Below, piece by piece: positions 1 through 7,225 of a DNA stretch of 64,000 nt (the first letter of the stretch is position 1; every line of letters begins with the position of its first letter). Origin of the DNA: Mucilaginibacter gossypii (GTDB lineage Bacteria > Bacteroidota > Bacteroidia > Sphingobacteriales > Sphingobacteriaceae). A program made the position numbers and the translations under genes. The notes beneath the pieces are model-generated. The model had not been told where the DNA came from. It worked only from the letters and a program-made list of their open reading frames with translations, and searched no databases. The stretch spans positions 1-64,000 of the forward strand of contig NZ_FNCG01000004.1 in NCBI RefSeq assembly GCF_900100945.1, given 5' to 3'.

Positions 1-216
1 GCCCCTGCAGCCGCACCGCCCAGCATCGTTCTGCTCGTTTTCACCCGAAGCTGATCTGCTGCGAAAAACCACATTTTTTATCTTGTCATGGGTAGCCCGT
101 AGGAGCATAGTGGGTAGGGCCACTGCGCTCAAGTCTTCGACAGGCTCAAACTGACAGGCTTCTTTTGTAGTCACATCTTCATGTCCGCCGGACTTTCAAA
201 CTTAGCATGAGTTTTA
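1..216. other. Left-edge region with dispersed repeat, no supported gene
   Basis: No convincing gene lies here. Positions 106-173 hold one copy of a dispersed intergenic repeat whose inverted, diverged partner is at about 34358-34426; both contain a core reading cttcgacaggctca. The word gtcatgggtag at 85-95 recurs at 30224-30234. Short open frames run off the left edge on both strands, but they cross the repeat and match no family I recognise. Confidence 0.5.
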
Positions 217-594
217 TCAACTAATATCCATTATCCCAACAATTTTATCTCCGTCAAAAGTGAAAATTGAATGCCCTTTCAGATTTAACTCATCACCTTT
301 CTTTAATCCATTTGGCAGGTCGGCGGCTAAAATTGCGTTATAGTCAATAGCTATTTCGGTTTTGTTGCCGGTGTGTTTAAAAGACCGGATAATTTGCTCG
401 CGGCGTTCAAAAAGCTCAGTTGCCTGTTCGGCCTGGCTCCTGAATGCTGCTATACCATCTAGCTCCATATCCACATCACCGTTTGATATGTTTTGAAATT
501 TAACGGATGGTGCGAGGTTTTTAAGCATGTCTTCAACATCAAAGTTGTTATAGGCCTTTACATAATTGCTGATGATAAGTTCACGTTGCTGCAT
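217..594 (-). CDS. NTF2-like / SnoaL-like protein
   Basis: This 125-residue cytosolic protein has the size and pattern of the NTF2/SnoaL alpha+beta barrel. The N-terminal helix has an 'NYVKAYNNFDVEDMLKNLAP' pattern (residues about 10-29), typical of family members that begin 'yi.Ayn.fD.d.m...l...'. The C-terminal half alternates in strands and ends in 'GHSIFTFDGDKIVGIMDIS'. Such proteins bind small hydrophobic ligands or act as small isomerases or hydrolases, but the sequence does not tell which. There is no signal peptide. It lies 47 bp downstream of the LytTR regulator gene on the same strand, so co-transcription is possible. The family call is fairly secure; the function is unknown. Confidence 0.75.
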   Translation of the reverse strand: MQQRELIISNYVKAYNNFDVEDMLKNLAPSVKFQNISNGDVDMELDGIAAFRSQAEQATELFERREQIIRSFKHTGNKTEIAIDYNAILAADLPNGLKKGDELNLKGHSIFTFDGDKIVGIMDIS

Positions 595-641
595 AAGCTA
601 AAGATAATGATTATGCCAGCGTATAAACGATCTGTAAGGGA

Positions 642-1319
642 TTATTTAATCATTCCCAAATTCGGCACATAAGCGCCGCCTACAGGCAGCAAAAATCCAT
701 TTACTGTTACCTGATGGCGTTCTATCTTATCAATTTTATTTACAGCGGCAATAAACGACCGATGGATCCTGACAAACTTCTCAGCCGGCAGTAGCGCCTC
801 AACTTCAGTGATGGTCATGCGGGTAAGCACTTTGCTATCCTTTAATATAAAATTTACATAATTACCTGTGGCTTCTAAATGATAAATGTCGTCGAAGTTA
901 ACGCGCACCTGCTCATAGCCGGTTTTCAGGAAAATGTAATCCTTAACCTCGGCCGTGTTCCTGAAACTATAAAGTTCATAGGCTTTGTTGCAGGCTTTTA
1001 TGAACCGGGTAAGCGCGAAGGGTTTCAATAAATAATCTACCGCGTCCAGTTCAAAGCTGGTAACAGCGTGTTCGGTGTAGGCGGTGGTAAATATCACCAG
1101 CGGTTTTTTATTGAGACATGTTAACAGATCGATGCCCGAAATATCGGGCATCTTAATATCCAGGAACAACAGATCCACAGGTTCGCGCTGCAGATAATCC
1201 ATCGCTTTAAAGGCATCGGTAAACTCGGCTTTGAGGTCAACAAAAGGCACTTTTGCAGCATGCGAGCGGATCACATCAAGTGCTATGGGTTCGTCATCAA
1301 TGGCTATGGCAGTAATCAA
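642..1319 (-). CDS. LytTR-family response regulator
   Basis: This 225-residue protein is a two-domain response regulator. A CheY-like receiver fills residues about 1-118, with the acidic pair at D8-D9, the phospho-acceptor D54 in 'LLFLDIKMPDISG', and a conserved lysine in 'DYLLKPF'. A LytTR DNA-binding domain follows at about 130-225, with 'DYIFLKTGYEQVRVNFDDI' and 'FVRIHRSFIAAVNKI' as hallmark stretches. It is the cognate partner of the histidine kinase encoded just upstream; only three bases separate the genes, so they form one transcriptional unit. LytTR regulators of this Bacteroidota type usually control a few nearby or membrane-related genes. The target is not evident here. Confidence 0.92.
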   Translation of the reverse strand: MITAIAIDDEPIALDVIRSHAAKVPFVDLKAEFTDAFKAMDYLQREPVDLLFLDIKMPDISGIDLLTCLNKKPLVIFTTAYTEHAVTSFELDAVDYLLKPFALTRFIKACNKAYELYSFRNTAEVKDYIFLKTGYEQVRVNFDDIYHLEATGNYVNFILKDSKVLTRMTITEVEALLPAEKFVRIHRSFIAAVNKIDKIERHQVTVNGFLLPVGGAYVPNLGMIK

Positions 1320-1322
1320 AGC

Positions 1323-2858
1323 TTATTGCAGTTGTATAGTTAAATGTATAAAAAAATCTTTGGCACTTTCGCGGATCACCAATTCGTGTTTGTCAGGATA
1401 TAAAAGTGCCAGCCGTTGTTTAACATTCTCCAGCCCTATACCATTGTTATATTTTTCGGTATCGTTAACTACTTTGGGATGGATGCTGTTATGCACATCA
1501 AAGTAAAGTGTATTTTCCTTGGTTTGCAGGCTGATATTGATATGTGAAGGTTCGCGCAGGCTGATGCCGTGTTTAAATGCGTTTTCAATAAAGGGGATCA
1601 GCAGCATTGGGGCAATTTGCAGGGCATTAACATGCTCTTCAATTTGAAGTACAATAGTAATATCGGGCGATGTTTGGGTACGGAGTTTTTGCAGGGCGAT
1701 ATAGTTATTAAGATAATCGATCTCGCGTACCAGCAGTATTTTTTCCTGCATGTTTTCTTGTAGCATAAAACGCATCATATCGCCCAGTCGTTGCACACCT
1801 TCGGCGGTACGTTCGGCATCTTCCTGTAAAGCTGTTCCGTAAAGTGTATTTAATGCGTTAAACAGGAAATGCGGGTTAATTTGTGAGCGAAGGAAATCCA
1901 GATCGGCAGTGGAGCGGCCGAGGGCCGTTTTGAGATGTACAATCTCCTGTTTTCCGGCAAGATTACGCTTATAAATCATCCAGCTTATAGGAGCAACCAA
2001 TAATATCTGGATGCCACAGTTAAAGGCACCTATGATAAACACAGGTTCTATATTTACCTTGTTAAAAATAACTGCTGTTAAAAATCCTATCGGCACACTG
2101 ATCACCAGCATTATGCCTGTAACCTTAAACAGGTAGTTAAAGAAACCCCTATTTTTGGCAAATGTTGCTGGTATAAGGCTATAGAACGAAAAACTAACAT
2201 TCCCAATGCCTGTCAGCGCTATAATCACAAACGTAACTATCAATTCATACTGGGCTTCGGAAAGCGCCAGCAAGAATGTTGTGATCATACAAATAACCAG
2301 GGCTATAACACAGCCACGGGTAATTACCTGGTATTTGGCGTTTATTTTATCAACGTTACTCAATAAAAACCGGGTAGCAAATTTGACCATGCTATAAAAA
2401 GTAAGCATCATTATTACCCACAAAGCGTATAATACATTTGTTTTAAAAACGATGTTATACACATAATCGGCCGATTTATGGTAAAATAGATATCCCTTAA
2501 GCCAGGTATCGGTAATGCCGAATAGGCCCCAAAGGGCAACAAGCAAGGCCAAACCCAAAATGATATGCCATGCTACCCGCCTTTTTTGTGCTAAGGCCGG
2601 TACTATAATAAAATTCCAGAGCAGGTAGGCGCCGTAATAACCAGTGTACCTAAACACCTGCGGGAAAAAGAAATATTTAGAGTAGGAGTAGTGCAGGTGG
2701 TAATTGTTGAACATGTACCGGTATGGGGTCCATATTTCATTATCGACACTGTTAGACACTTTGGCTAACAGAAGGAGCAGGCCAAAAACATAAATAGTGG
2801 TTGCGGCCCAAAATTCAATTTTGCCAAGGTTAAGGTTTTTTTTCAGGAGATCGTTCAT
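1323..2858 (-). CDS. LytS-like membrane sensor histidine kinase (His_kinase family)
   Basis: This is a 511-residue membrane sensor kinase. The N-terminal 300 residues hold about seven or eight hydrophobic segments (for example 'IWTPYRYMF' preceded by a strong helix, and 'IIVPAL', 'IILGLALLVALWGLFG', 'VIALVICMITTFLLAL'), with no recognisable periplasmic sensor domain. A cytoplasmic linker leads to the His_kinase core 'LRSQINPHFLFNALNTLY', where H330 is the predicted phosphorylation site. The HATPase_c part follows with 'PMLLIPFIENAFKHGI' (N box) and 'GIGLENVKQRLALLYP' (G box). This architecture is the LytS/YehU type that pairs with LytTR regulators, matching the gene three bases downstream. 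The signal sensed is unknown. Confidence 0.92.
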   Translation of the reverse strand: MNDLLKKNLNLGKIEFWAATTIYVFGLLLLLAKVSNSVDNEIWTPYRYMFNNYHLHYSYSKYFFFPQVFRYTGYYGAYLLWNFIIVPALAQKRRVAWHIILGLALLVALWGLFGITDTWLKGYLFYHKSADYVYNIVFKTNVLYALWVIMMLTFYSMVKFATRFLLSNVDKINAKYQVITRGCVIALVICMITTFLLALSEAQYELIVTFVIIALTGIGNVSFSFYSLIPATFAKNRGFFNYLFKVTGIMLVISVPIGFLTAVIFNKVNIEPVFIIGAFNCGIQILLVAPISWMIYKRNLAGKQEIVHLKTALGRSTADLDFLRSQINPHFLFNALNTLYGTALQEDAERTAEGVQRLGDMMRFMLQENMQEKILLVREIDYLNNYIALQKLRTQTSPDITIVLQIEEHVNALQIAPMLLIPFIENAFKHGISLREPSHINISLQTKENTLYFDVHNSIHPKVVNDTEKYNNGIGLENVKQRLALLYPDKHELVIRESAKDFFIHLTIQLQ

Positions 2859-2954
2859 CGTGTTTTGAATTATGCCCGCAAGGTATAATTCACAATACTA
2901 CTGAATAAATAAATGGGATGAAACACAGTATCGGTGTGATGAAGGGCCCCCTAA

Positions 2955-3026
2955 CCCCCTAAAGGGGGAACAAATAGCAGGTGAAAAGATGAAATCCTGC
3001 AAATCAAAAGCACCCCCTTTAGGGGG
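2955..3026. repeat. Inverted pair of 14-bp C5TAAAG5 elements
   Basis: Two near-palindromic 14-mers, ccccctaaaggggg at 2955-2968 and its reverse complement ccccctttaggggg at 3013-3026, face each other across 44 bp. The right copy contains the stop codon of the transglutaminase-like gene (3019-3021). The pair could fold into a stem and act as a terminator for that minus-strand gene, but it lacks a clear T-run. Repeats of this kind are common between genes in Bacteroidota. Confidence 0.7.
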
Positions 3027-3891
3027 CGGGGGGGGCTTCCATGATATTTAGCAGCTCATTCAACTCCCTCACCTTTTCTGCCGAACCCAGATTTTCGTAG
3101 GCACTGATGAGGTTGCGAAGCACACGCTTAATAATATCAGTGTTGGAGCAGGGTTCGTAAAACTGCTTATCAAATTTAAGTTTAAGCTGTTTCAGGAACA
3201 TATCCACATCGCGCCTGCCGAACAGGAAGCCTTTGTTAAAGGCGTTGATATAAAACAGGATCCCGCTTTCAAACTCGCTTTGCATACTCTCGTCAAGATA
3301 GGCGAGGATAAAATGCTGGGGAAGATTTACGCCGTAAACAGGGATATCCAGCTTTTGTGCAATGATAGAGTAGATAATCGCCAATGAGATCTGGTTGCCT
3401 TTTTTAGTTTCCAATACCTGGCTCAGATAGCTGTTTTGCGGATCGAGGTGATTGGCGGTATTACCGCTGAAACCGTAGATGTTGTAAAACACATGGTTGA
3501 TCAACTTAACCTGCTCTTTCGGGCTGGCCTCGTTCATCATCTGGATCCAGATATCTCGTTTAATAGCTTCTATCTGGTTAATTACCTTTTGCTCATCAAG
3601 GTCGGGATATTGGTATCGGTTAATGATGAGGATGCCCTGCAACAAGTCGAACGCGCCGCTTTGGTTCCAAAGTTTTAAATCGTTTTTAAGATTACTGAAC
3701 TGAATTTCATGTACCAGGTTGGCAATGCGTTCTTGTTGAATAGGGTCAAAAGCCTGTTCAAAGGCCGACTCGAGATAAGTAATAGCCTCTGCTCCATATG
3801 AAAACAATTTGTTATACACATGCTCAAAGATCTCGCTGTCCGGATCATCCAGCAGGCGGATCAATGAATTTACTTCAGTTGGATTTATCAT
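3019..3891 (-). CDS. SirB1-type transglutaminase-like / tetratricopeptide protein
   Basis: This 290-residue soluble protein matches the SirB1 / transglutaminase-like superfamily 2 pattern. An N-terminal helical part (about 1-90) begins 'NPTEVNSLIRLLDDPDSEIF'. The core is 'NSYLSQVLETKKGNQISLAI' followed by 'DIPVYGVNLPQHFILAYLD'. The C-terminus (about 235-285) is TPR-like: 'IIKRVLRNLISAYENLG'. In family members the position before 'ISLAI' is often G-x-P; here it is G-N-Q. A transglutaminase cysteine is not apparent, as in many SirB1 homologues, so catalysis is uncertain. It is divergent from the next gene with a 44-bp gap. The last residues and stop codon fall in the C5TAAAG5 repeat, giving a Pro/Ala-rich tail (PPAP). 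Confidence 0.8.
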   Translation of the reverse strand: MINPTEVNSLIRLLDDPDSEIFEHVYNKLFSYGAEAITYLESAFEQAFDPIQQERIANLVHEIQFSNLKNDLKLWNQSGAFDLLQGILIINRYQYPDLDEQKVINQIEAIKRDIWIQMMNEASPKEQVKLINHVFYNIYGFSGNTANHLDPQNSYLSQVLETKKGNQISLAIIYSIIAQKLDIPVYGVNLPQHFILAYLDESMQSEFESGILFYINAFNKGFLFGRRDVDMFLKQLKLKFDKQFYEPCSNTDIIKRVLRNLISAYENLGSAEKVRELNELLNIMEAPPAP

Positions 3892-3935
3892 ACGCTGTAA
3901 TGCTAAAATACTAAACCTTTTCTATTTTTACAGCA

Positions 3936-4535
3936 ATGTATAATATAAGGTATGGGCTTAATTACCTGCGGCACCGTTTTTTGGCCAACAACAGGCACGG
4001 CATACACTCTCCATTTGTTTACAAGCTGATTGATACGGTTATCTACGATTACAGAGGCCAAAAAGTGTACCGCGATATTAAAAAAATCGCCCAAAAACAA
4101 CATTCTGACAAGGGTGTGATAAATACACTGCCGTTAAAATTTTACCATCTACTTTATAGGTTTTGTGTTTACCTTAAGCCCCAAACGATATTGTTAGCTG
4201 ATGCGGAGGATTACATCACCGAATTTGTTATTAAACAATCTAACCCCGAGGTTCAAAGTGTTTCATCAACAACATCAGGCATTCGCCAGGTTGACATGAT
4301 ACTGGCAGATGCCTTAAAACAAAGACCTGTCAGTTATCTTGAAAAGATTATTCCGTCTATCCATGATGACAGCGTTATCATATTTACAAATATCTATCGC
4401 AATGCATCCACCAGGCAATCATGGGAGCAGCTTAAACTAAACCAGCAGGTTAGGGTAACTATTGATCTCTTTTATATCGGCCTGGTATTTTTTAAGCCAG
4501 GAATGAGTAAGGAAGATTTTAGGGTGAGGTATTAA
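3936..4535 (+). CDS. Degenerate class I SAM-methyltransferase-like protein
   Basis: The 199-residue product resembles the Bacteroidota O-methyltransferase-like family whose N-terminus carries the hallmark 'RHGIHSPFVYKLIDTVIY' (here about residues 22-39). The C-terminal half also fits: 'IIPSIHDDSVIIFTNIYRNA' and 'VTIDLFYIGLVFFKPGMSKE' correspond to the usual late strands. The region that should hold the glycine-rich SAM loop reads 'PQTILLADAEDYITEF' and has no GxGxG, and the segment between it and the acidic strand 'VDMILADAL' is shorter than usual. I therefore see a family member that has probably lost SAM binding, or is decaying. No signal peptide. It is divergent from the transglutaminase-like gene and convergent with the outer-membrane protein gene downstream. 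Confidence 0.7.
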   Translation: MYNIRYGLNYLRHRFLANNRHGIHSPFVYKLIDTVIYDYRGQKVYRDIKKIAQKQHSDKGVINTLPLKFYHLLYRFCVYLKPQTILLADAEDYITEFVIKQSNPEVQSVSSTTSGIRQVDMILADALKQRPVSYLEKIIPSIHDDSVIIFTNIYRNASTRQSWEQLKLNQQVRVTIDLFYIGLVFFKPGMSKEDFRVRY

Positions 4536-4560
4536 CCGTTGGTTCGTTCATGGTTAATAG

Positions 4561-4635
4561 ATCATAGTTCATGGCCGAAGTGTGGTTGTATTAAATCACT
4601 CAATCCATTTACGATAATTTGCTATGAACTATGAT
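4561..4635. repeat. 12-bp inverted repeat between convergent genes
   Basis: The words atcatagttcat (4561-4572) and atgaactatgat (4624-4635) are perfect reverse complements separated by 51 bp, in the gap between two convergent genes. It may help transcription end, but no T-run supports a classical terminator. Confidence 0.45.
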
Positions 4636-4657
4636 CCGTCAAATATGAACTTAAAGA

Positions 4658-5785
4658 TCAAAACGACTGTCCCAATGCAATATAAAAACCGGTTAATCTT
4701 TTTTCGTTCGGGATCTTCTGGCCTACGCCATAGTCAATACGTACGGCAAGCCCTTTTTCTACATCAAAAAAGTAACGGATGCCGCCGCCATAGTTTGGTT
4801 TTAGTTCGGATGTGCTGAAGCTGCTTTTAAAAACTTCGCCCCCGCCAACAAAGCCGGCAAACCCAATGCGGTCGCTTAAGCGGTAGCGTAGTTCGGCCTG
4901 GCCGGCAATCATGTTACGGTCACGGAAACGGCCATTGTAATAACCGCGCATCAGTTCGTCGCTTCCCAGGCCGGGTAGTAAATAAAATGGCGAAGTGCTG
5001 CCGGTAAGGCTTTGTTCCTGCACATCGAGGCCGAGTACCCATTTAGGTGCCAGCAAAAAAAACTGCGAGTATTCGATATTAAAGAATCCGCCTTTATAGT
5101 CATTATTGCCAAACATGCCGTGTATAGCCTGGAAATAGGCGTTTACGATGAGCCCTTTGGTGGTGTATGTATTATTGTTCCTGTTATCGAATGTGATGGT
5201 TGGTCCTATATAGGCGCTTGGACCACCGCCATGGTCTTCAACGCGAGGATCGGTATAAAATATACCTGTCTTATCATCGTCTCTGAATTTGTAATCCCAG
5301 GCACCGCCTGTTATGCCGGCATACAGGTTATTGGATATTTTTTTTTCGGCGGTAAAATTAACCTTGAACCGCTTTTGACCAATCCTGTCGGAATTGGTCT
5401 TTAATGTATTGTTGCCGATACCATAAAAGTTGAAAGGGAAATTGATGTAACTGATGCCGGCTGTAAGGTGATAGTTGTTTGCGGGTGTCCAGTAGCTGGT
5501 AGTAAGGCTTAAGCGGCTCTGGCCTTTGGTAGTAATGGAGGCATAGCCAAAAACATTGGATACCCTTGTATTGAGTTTTGAAGTATCGGTATAAAAAGAA
5601 AGGAGACCCGCACCGCCAACTTCAAGGCCGGTTTCCGGAGCGGAGCTTAATACAGGCAAAATAACAAAGCTGCTTTTGCGGGAAGTATCTTTATCAAAAT
5701 ACATTCGCTTTACAATGCGGGAGATTTGTGAAAAGGCACTGGTTGAAAAAGCGCAGACCAGTATTAAGGTAACAAGTTTCTTCAT
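4658..5785 (-). CDS. BamA/TamA (surface antigen D15)-like outer-membrane beta-barrel protein
   Basis: This 375-residue protein has an N-terminal signal peptide ('MKKLVTLILVCAFSTSAFSQ') and then only a barrel-like region, without POTRA domains. The body is rich in alternating strands such as 'GLEVGGAGLLSFYTDTSKLN', 'QSRLSLTTSYWTPANNYHLT' and 'GPTITFDNRNNNTYTTKGLI'. The chain ends in phenylalanine (GQSF), the usual C-terminal signal of outer-membrane barrels. The 'DNRNN..TTKG' stretch and the late 'RAEL/AELRYRLSDRIGFAGFV' motif are characteristic of the bacterial surface antigen (D15) domain. It is likely a small Omp85-superfamily member in the outer membrane, of unknown substrate. It stands alone, convergent with the methyltransferase-like gene. 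Confidence 0.82.
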   Translation of the reverse strand: MKKLVTLILVCAFSTSAFSQISRIVKRMYFDKDTSRKSSFVILPVLSSAPETGLEVGGAGLLSFYTDTSKLNTRVSNVFGYASITTKGQSRLSLTTSYWTPANNYHLTAGISYINFPFNFYGIGNNTLKTNSDRIGQKRFKVNFTAEKKISNNLYAGITGGAWDYKFRDDDKTGIFYTDPRVEDHGGGPSAYIGPTITFDNRNNNTYTTKGLIVNAYFQAIHGMFGNNDYKGGFFNIEYSQFFLLAPKWVLGLDVQEQSLTGSTSPFYLLPGLGSDELMRGYYNGRFRDRNMIAGQAELRYRLSDRIGFAGFVGGGEVFKSSFSTSELKPNYGGGIRYFFDVEKGLAVRIDYGVGQKIPNEKRLTGFYIALGQSF

Positions 5786-5960
5786 AGATGTTTGTCGGGG
5801 CTAATATAACCCATTTTGTTTTATAAGGTTCTGCGAACGGGCATTTTTAAAATTAGAATGACAATATGCTGAGGGGGTAGGGGACAGGAAGCTAATTTTA
5901 GGTATGAAATGGTTATAAAAAGATAAAGGTTCATTTAAAATTCAATTTAACTAAAATGTC

Positions 5961-5968
5961 TACTTTTG
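5961..5968 (+). promoter_or_regulatory. Candidate Bacteroidota -7 box (TACTTTTG)
   Basis: The octamer tacttttg matches the Bacteroidota primary sigma-factor -7 consensus TAnnTTTG and lies 24 bp before the start codon of the deoxyhypusine-synthase-like gene, in an AT-rich gap. I see no convincing -33 element. Confidence 0.5.
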
Positions 5969-5992
5969 CGGCTGAAATTTTATTGAAATATT

Positions 5993-6973
5993 ATGAGCAC
6001 TACAAGAGGACCTATTTCGCAGTTTATTGAAAGAAATTATCTGCACTTTAACGCCGCGGCATTAATGGATGCAGCTAAAGGCTATGAAACACACCTTGAA
6101 GAAGGCGGTAAAATGATGGTAACCTTGGCCGGTGCCATGAGTACAGCCGAGCTGGGTATTTCACTGGCCGAAATGATCCGCCAGGATAAAATTGCTATTA
6201 TATCATGTACAGGTGCTAACCTTGAAGAGGATATCATGAACCTTGTGGCACACTCACACTACAAAAGGGTGCCTAACTACCGCGACCTGAGCCCCCAGGA
6301 AGAGTGGGACCTGCTCGAAAATCACTATAACCGTGTTACTGATACCTGTATTCCTGAAGAAGAAGCTTTCCGCCGTTTGCAAAAACACATTCATAAAATT
6401 TGGAAAGATGCTGATGACAGTGGCGAGCGCTATTTTCCGCATGAGTACATGTACAAAATATTATTGAGTGGCGAGCTGGAGCAATACTATGAAATTGATC
6501 CTAAAAACTCATGGATGCTGGCTGCTGCCGAAAAGAACCTGCCTATCGTAGTACCAGGCTGGGAAGACTCAACCATGGGCAACATCTTTGCTTCATACGT
6601 AATTAAAGGTGAGCTTAAAGCTTCAACCATGAAAAGCGGTATCGAATACATGGCATGGCTGGCCGACTGGTATACTAAAAATTCATCTGGCAAAGGCATC
6701 GGCTTTTTCCAGATAGGTGGTGGTATAGCCGGCGACTTCCCGATATGTGTTGTGCCGATGCTTTACCAGGATATGGAAATGCATGACGTACCATTCTGGA
6801 GCTATTTCTGCCAGATCTCAGATTCAACTACTTCGTATGGTTCGTACTCGGGCGCAGTTCCAAACGAAAAAATAACCTGGGGCAAGCTTGACATCCACAC
6901 ACCTAAGTTTATTGTAGAGAGCGATGCTACGATTGTTGCACCGCTTATTTTTGCCTGGTTATTAAAACAATAG
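5993..6973 (+). CDS. Deoxyhypusine synthase family protein
   Basis: This 326-residue soluble enzyme belongs to the deoxyhypusine synthase (DHS) family, which transfers an aminobutyl group from spermidine, via NAD, to an acceptor through a lysine imine. The DHS fold signatures are present: 'GGKMMVTLAGAMSTAELG' (about 38-55), 'IAIISCTGANLEEDIMN', 'GFFQIGGGIAGDFPICVVP', and 'SYSGAVPNEKITWGKLD', which places the catalytic lysine of the WGK motif at K298. Bacteria lack the eIF5A acceptor of eukaryotes and archaea. Bacterial homologues are therefore generally thought to act on free polyamines (for example homospermidine-type reactions) or on an unknown target. The gene is alone; no arginine decarboxylase or agmatinase gene is adjacent in this window. 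Family assignment is firm, substrate is open. Confidence 0.92.
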   Translation: MSTTRGPISQFIERNYLHFNAAALMDAAKGYETHLEEGGKMMVTLAGAMSTAELGISLAEMIRQDKIAIISCTGANLEEDIMNLVAHSHYKRVPNYRDLSPQEEWDLLENHYNRVTDTCIPEEEAFRRLQKHIHKIWKDADDSGERYFPHEYMYKILLSGELEQYYEIDPKNSWMLAAAEKNLPIVVPGWEDSTMGNIFASYVIKGELKASTMKSGIEYMAWLADWYTKNSSGKGIGFFQIGGGIAGDFPICVVPMLYQDMEMHDVPFWSYFCQISDSTTSYGSYSGAVPNEKITWGKLDIHTPKFIVESDATIVAPLIFAWLLKQ

Positions 6974-7135
6974 ATAAAATTTTATAATTAAAGTTGGATA
7001 ATAATTATTCCCTAAAAATGTCAAATGACATTAATATGCATTTAGCAGCGTTTAAACGCAGTTTTCTGTCTATTTAGAACGATTATAAATTATAGGTTGG
7101 TGTCATTTATGTGTCACCGATAGTGTATAAAATTA

Positions 7136-7143
7136 TACTTTTG
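7136..7143 (+). promoter_or_regulatory. Candidate -7 box for the act-cox operon (TACTTTTG)
   Basis: The sequence tacttttg, part of tatacttttg, matches TAnnTTTG and lies 82 bp upstream of actA, the first gene of the long respiratory locus, in a 252-bp non-coding gap. It is the best promoter candidate there. No clear -33 element is visible. Confidence 0.5.
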
Positions 7144-7225
7144 TGCCTGTAATTATCCGATGAAACATACATCTTACAACAGTTTCAATCATTAATATAA
7201 AAATTATTTAGCATAAATACACTGT

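Noticed and set aside
1..163. Open frames running off the left edge on both strands
   Set aside because: They cross a dispersed repeat, and the translated pieces match no family I know; a real gene cannot be supported without sequence further left.
5012..5404. 130-codon plus-strand frame inside the BamA-like gene
   Set aside because: It is the antisense of a well-supported outer-membrane protein gene and shows no family motif.
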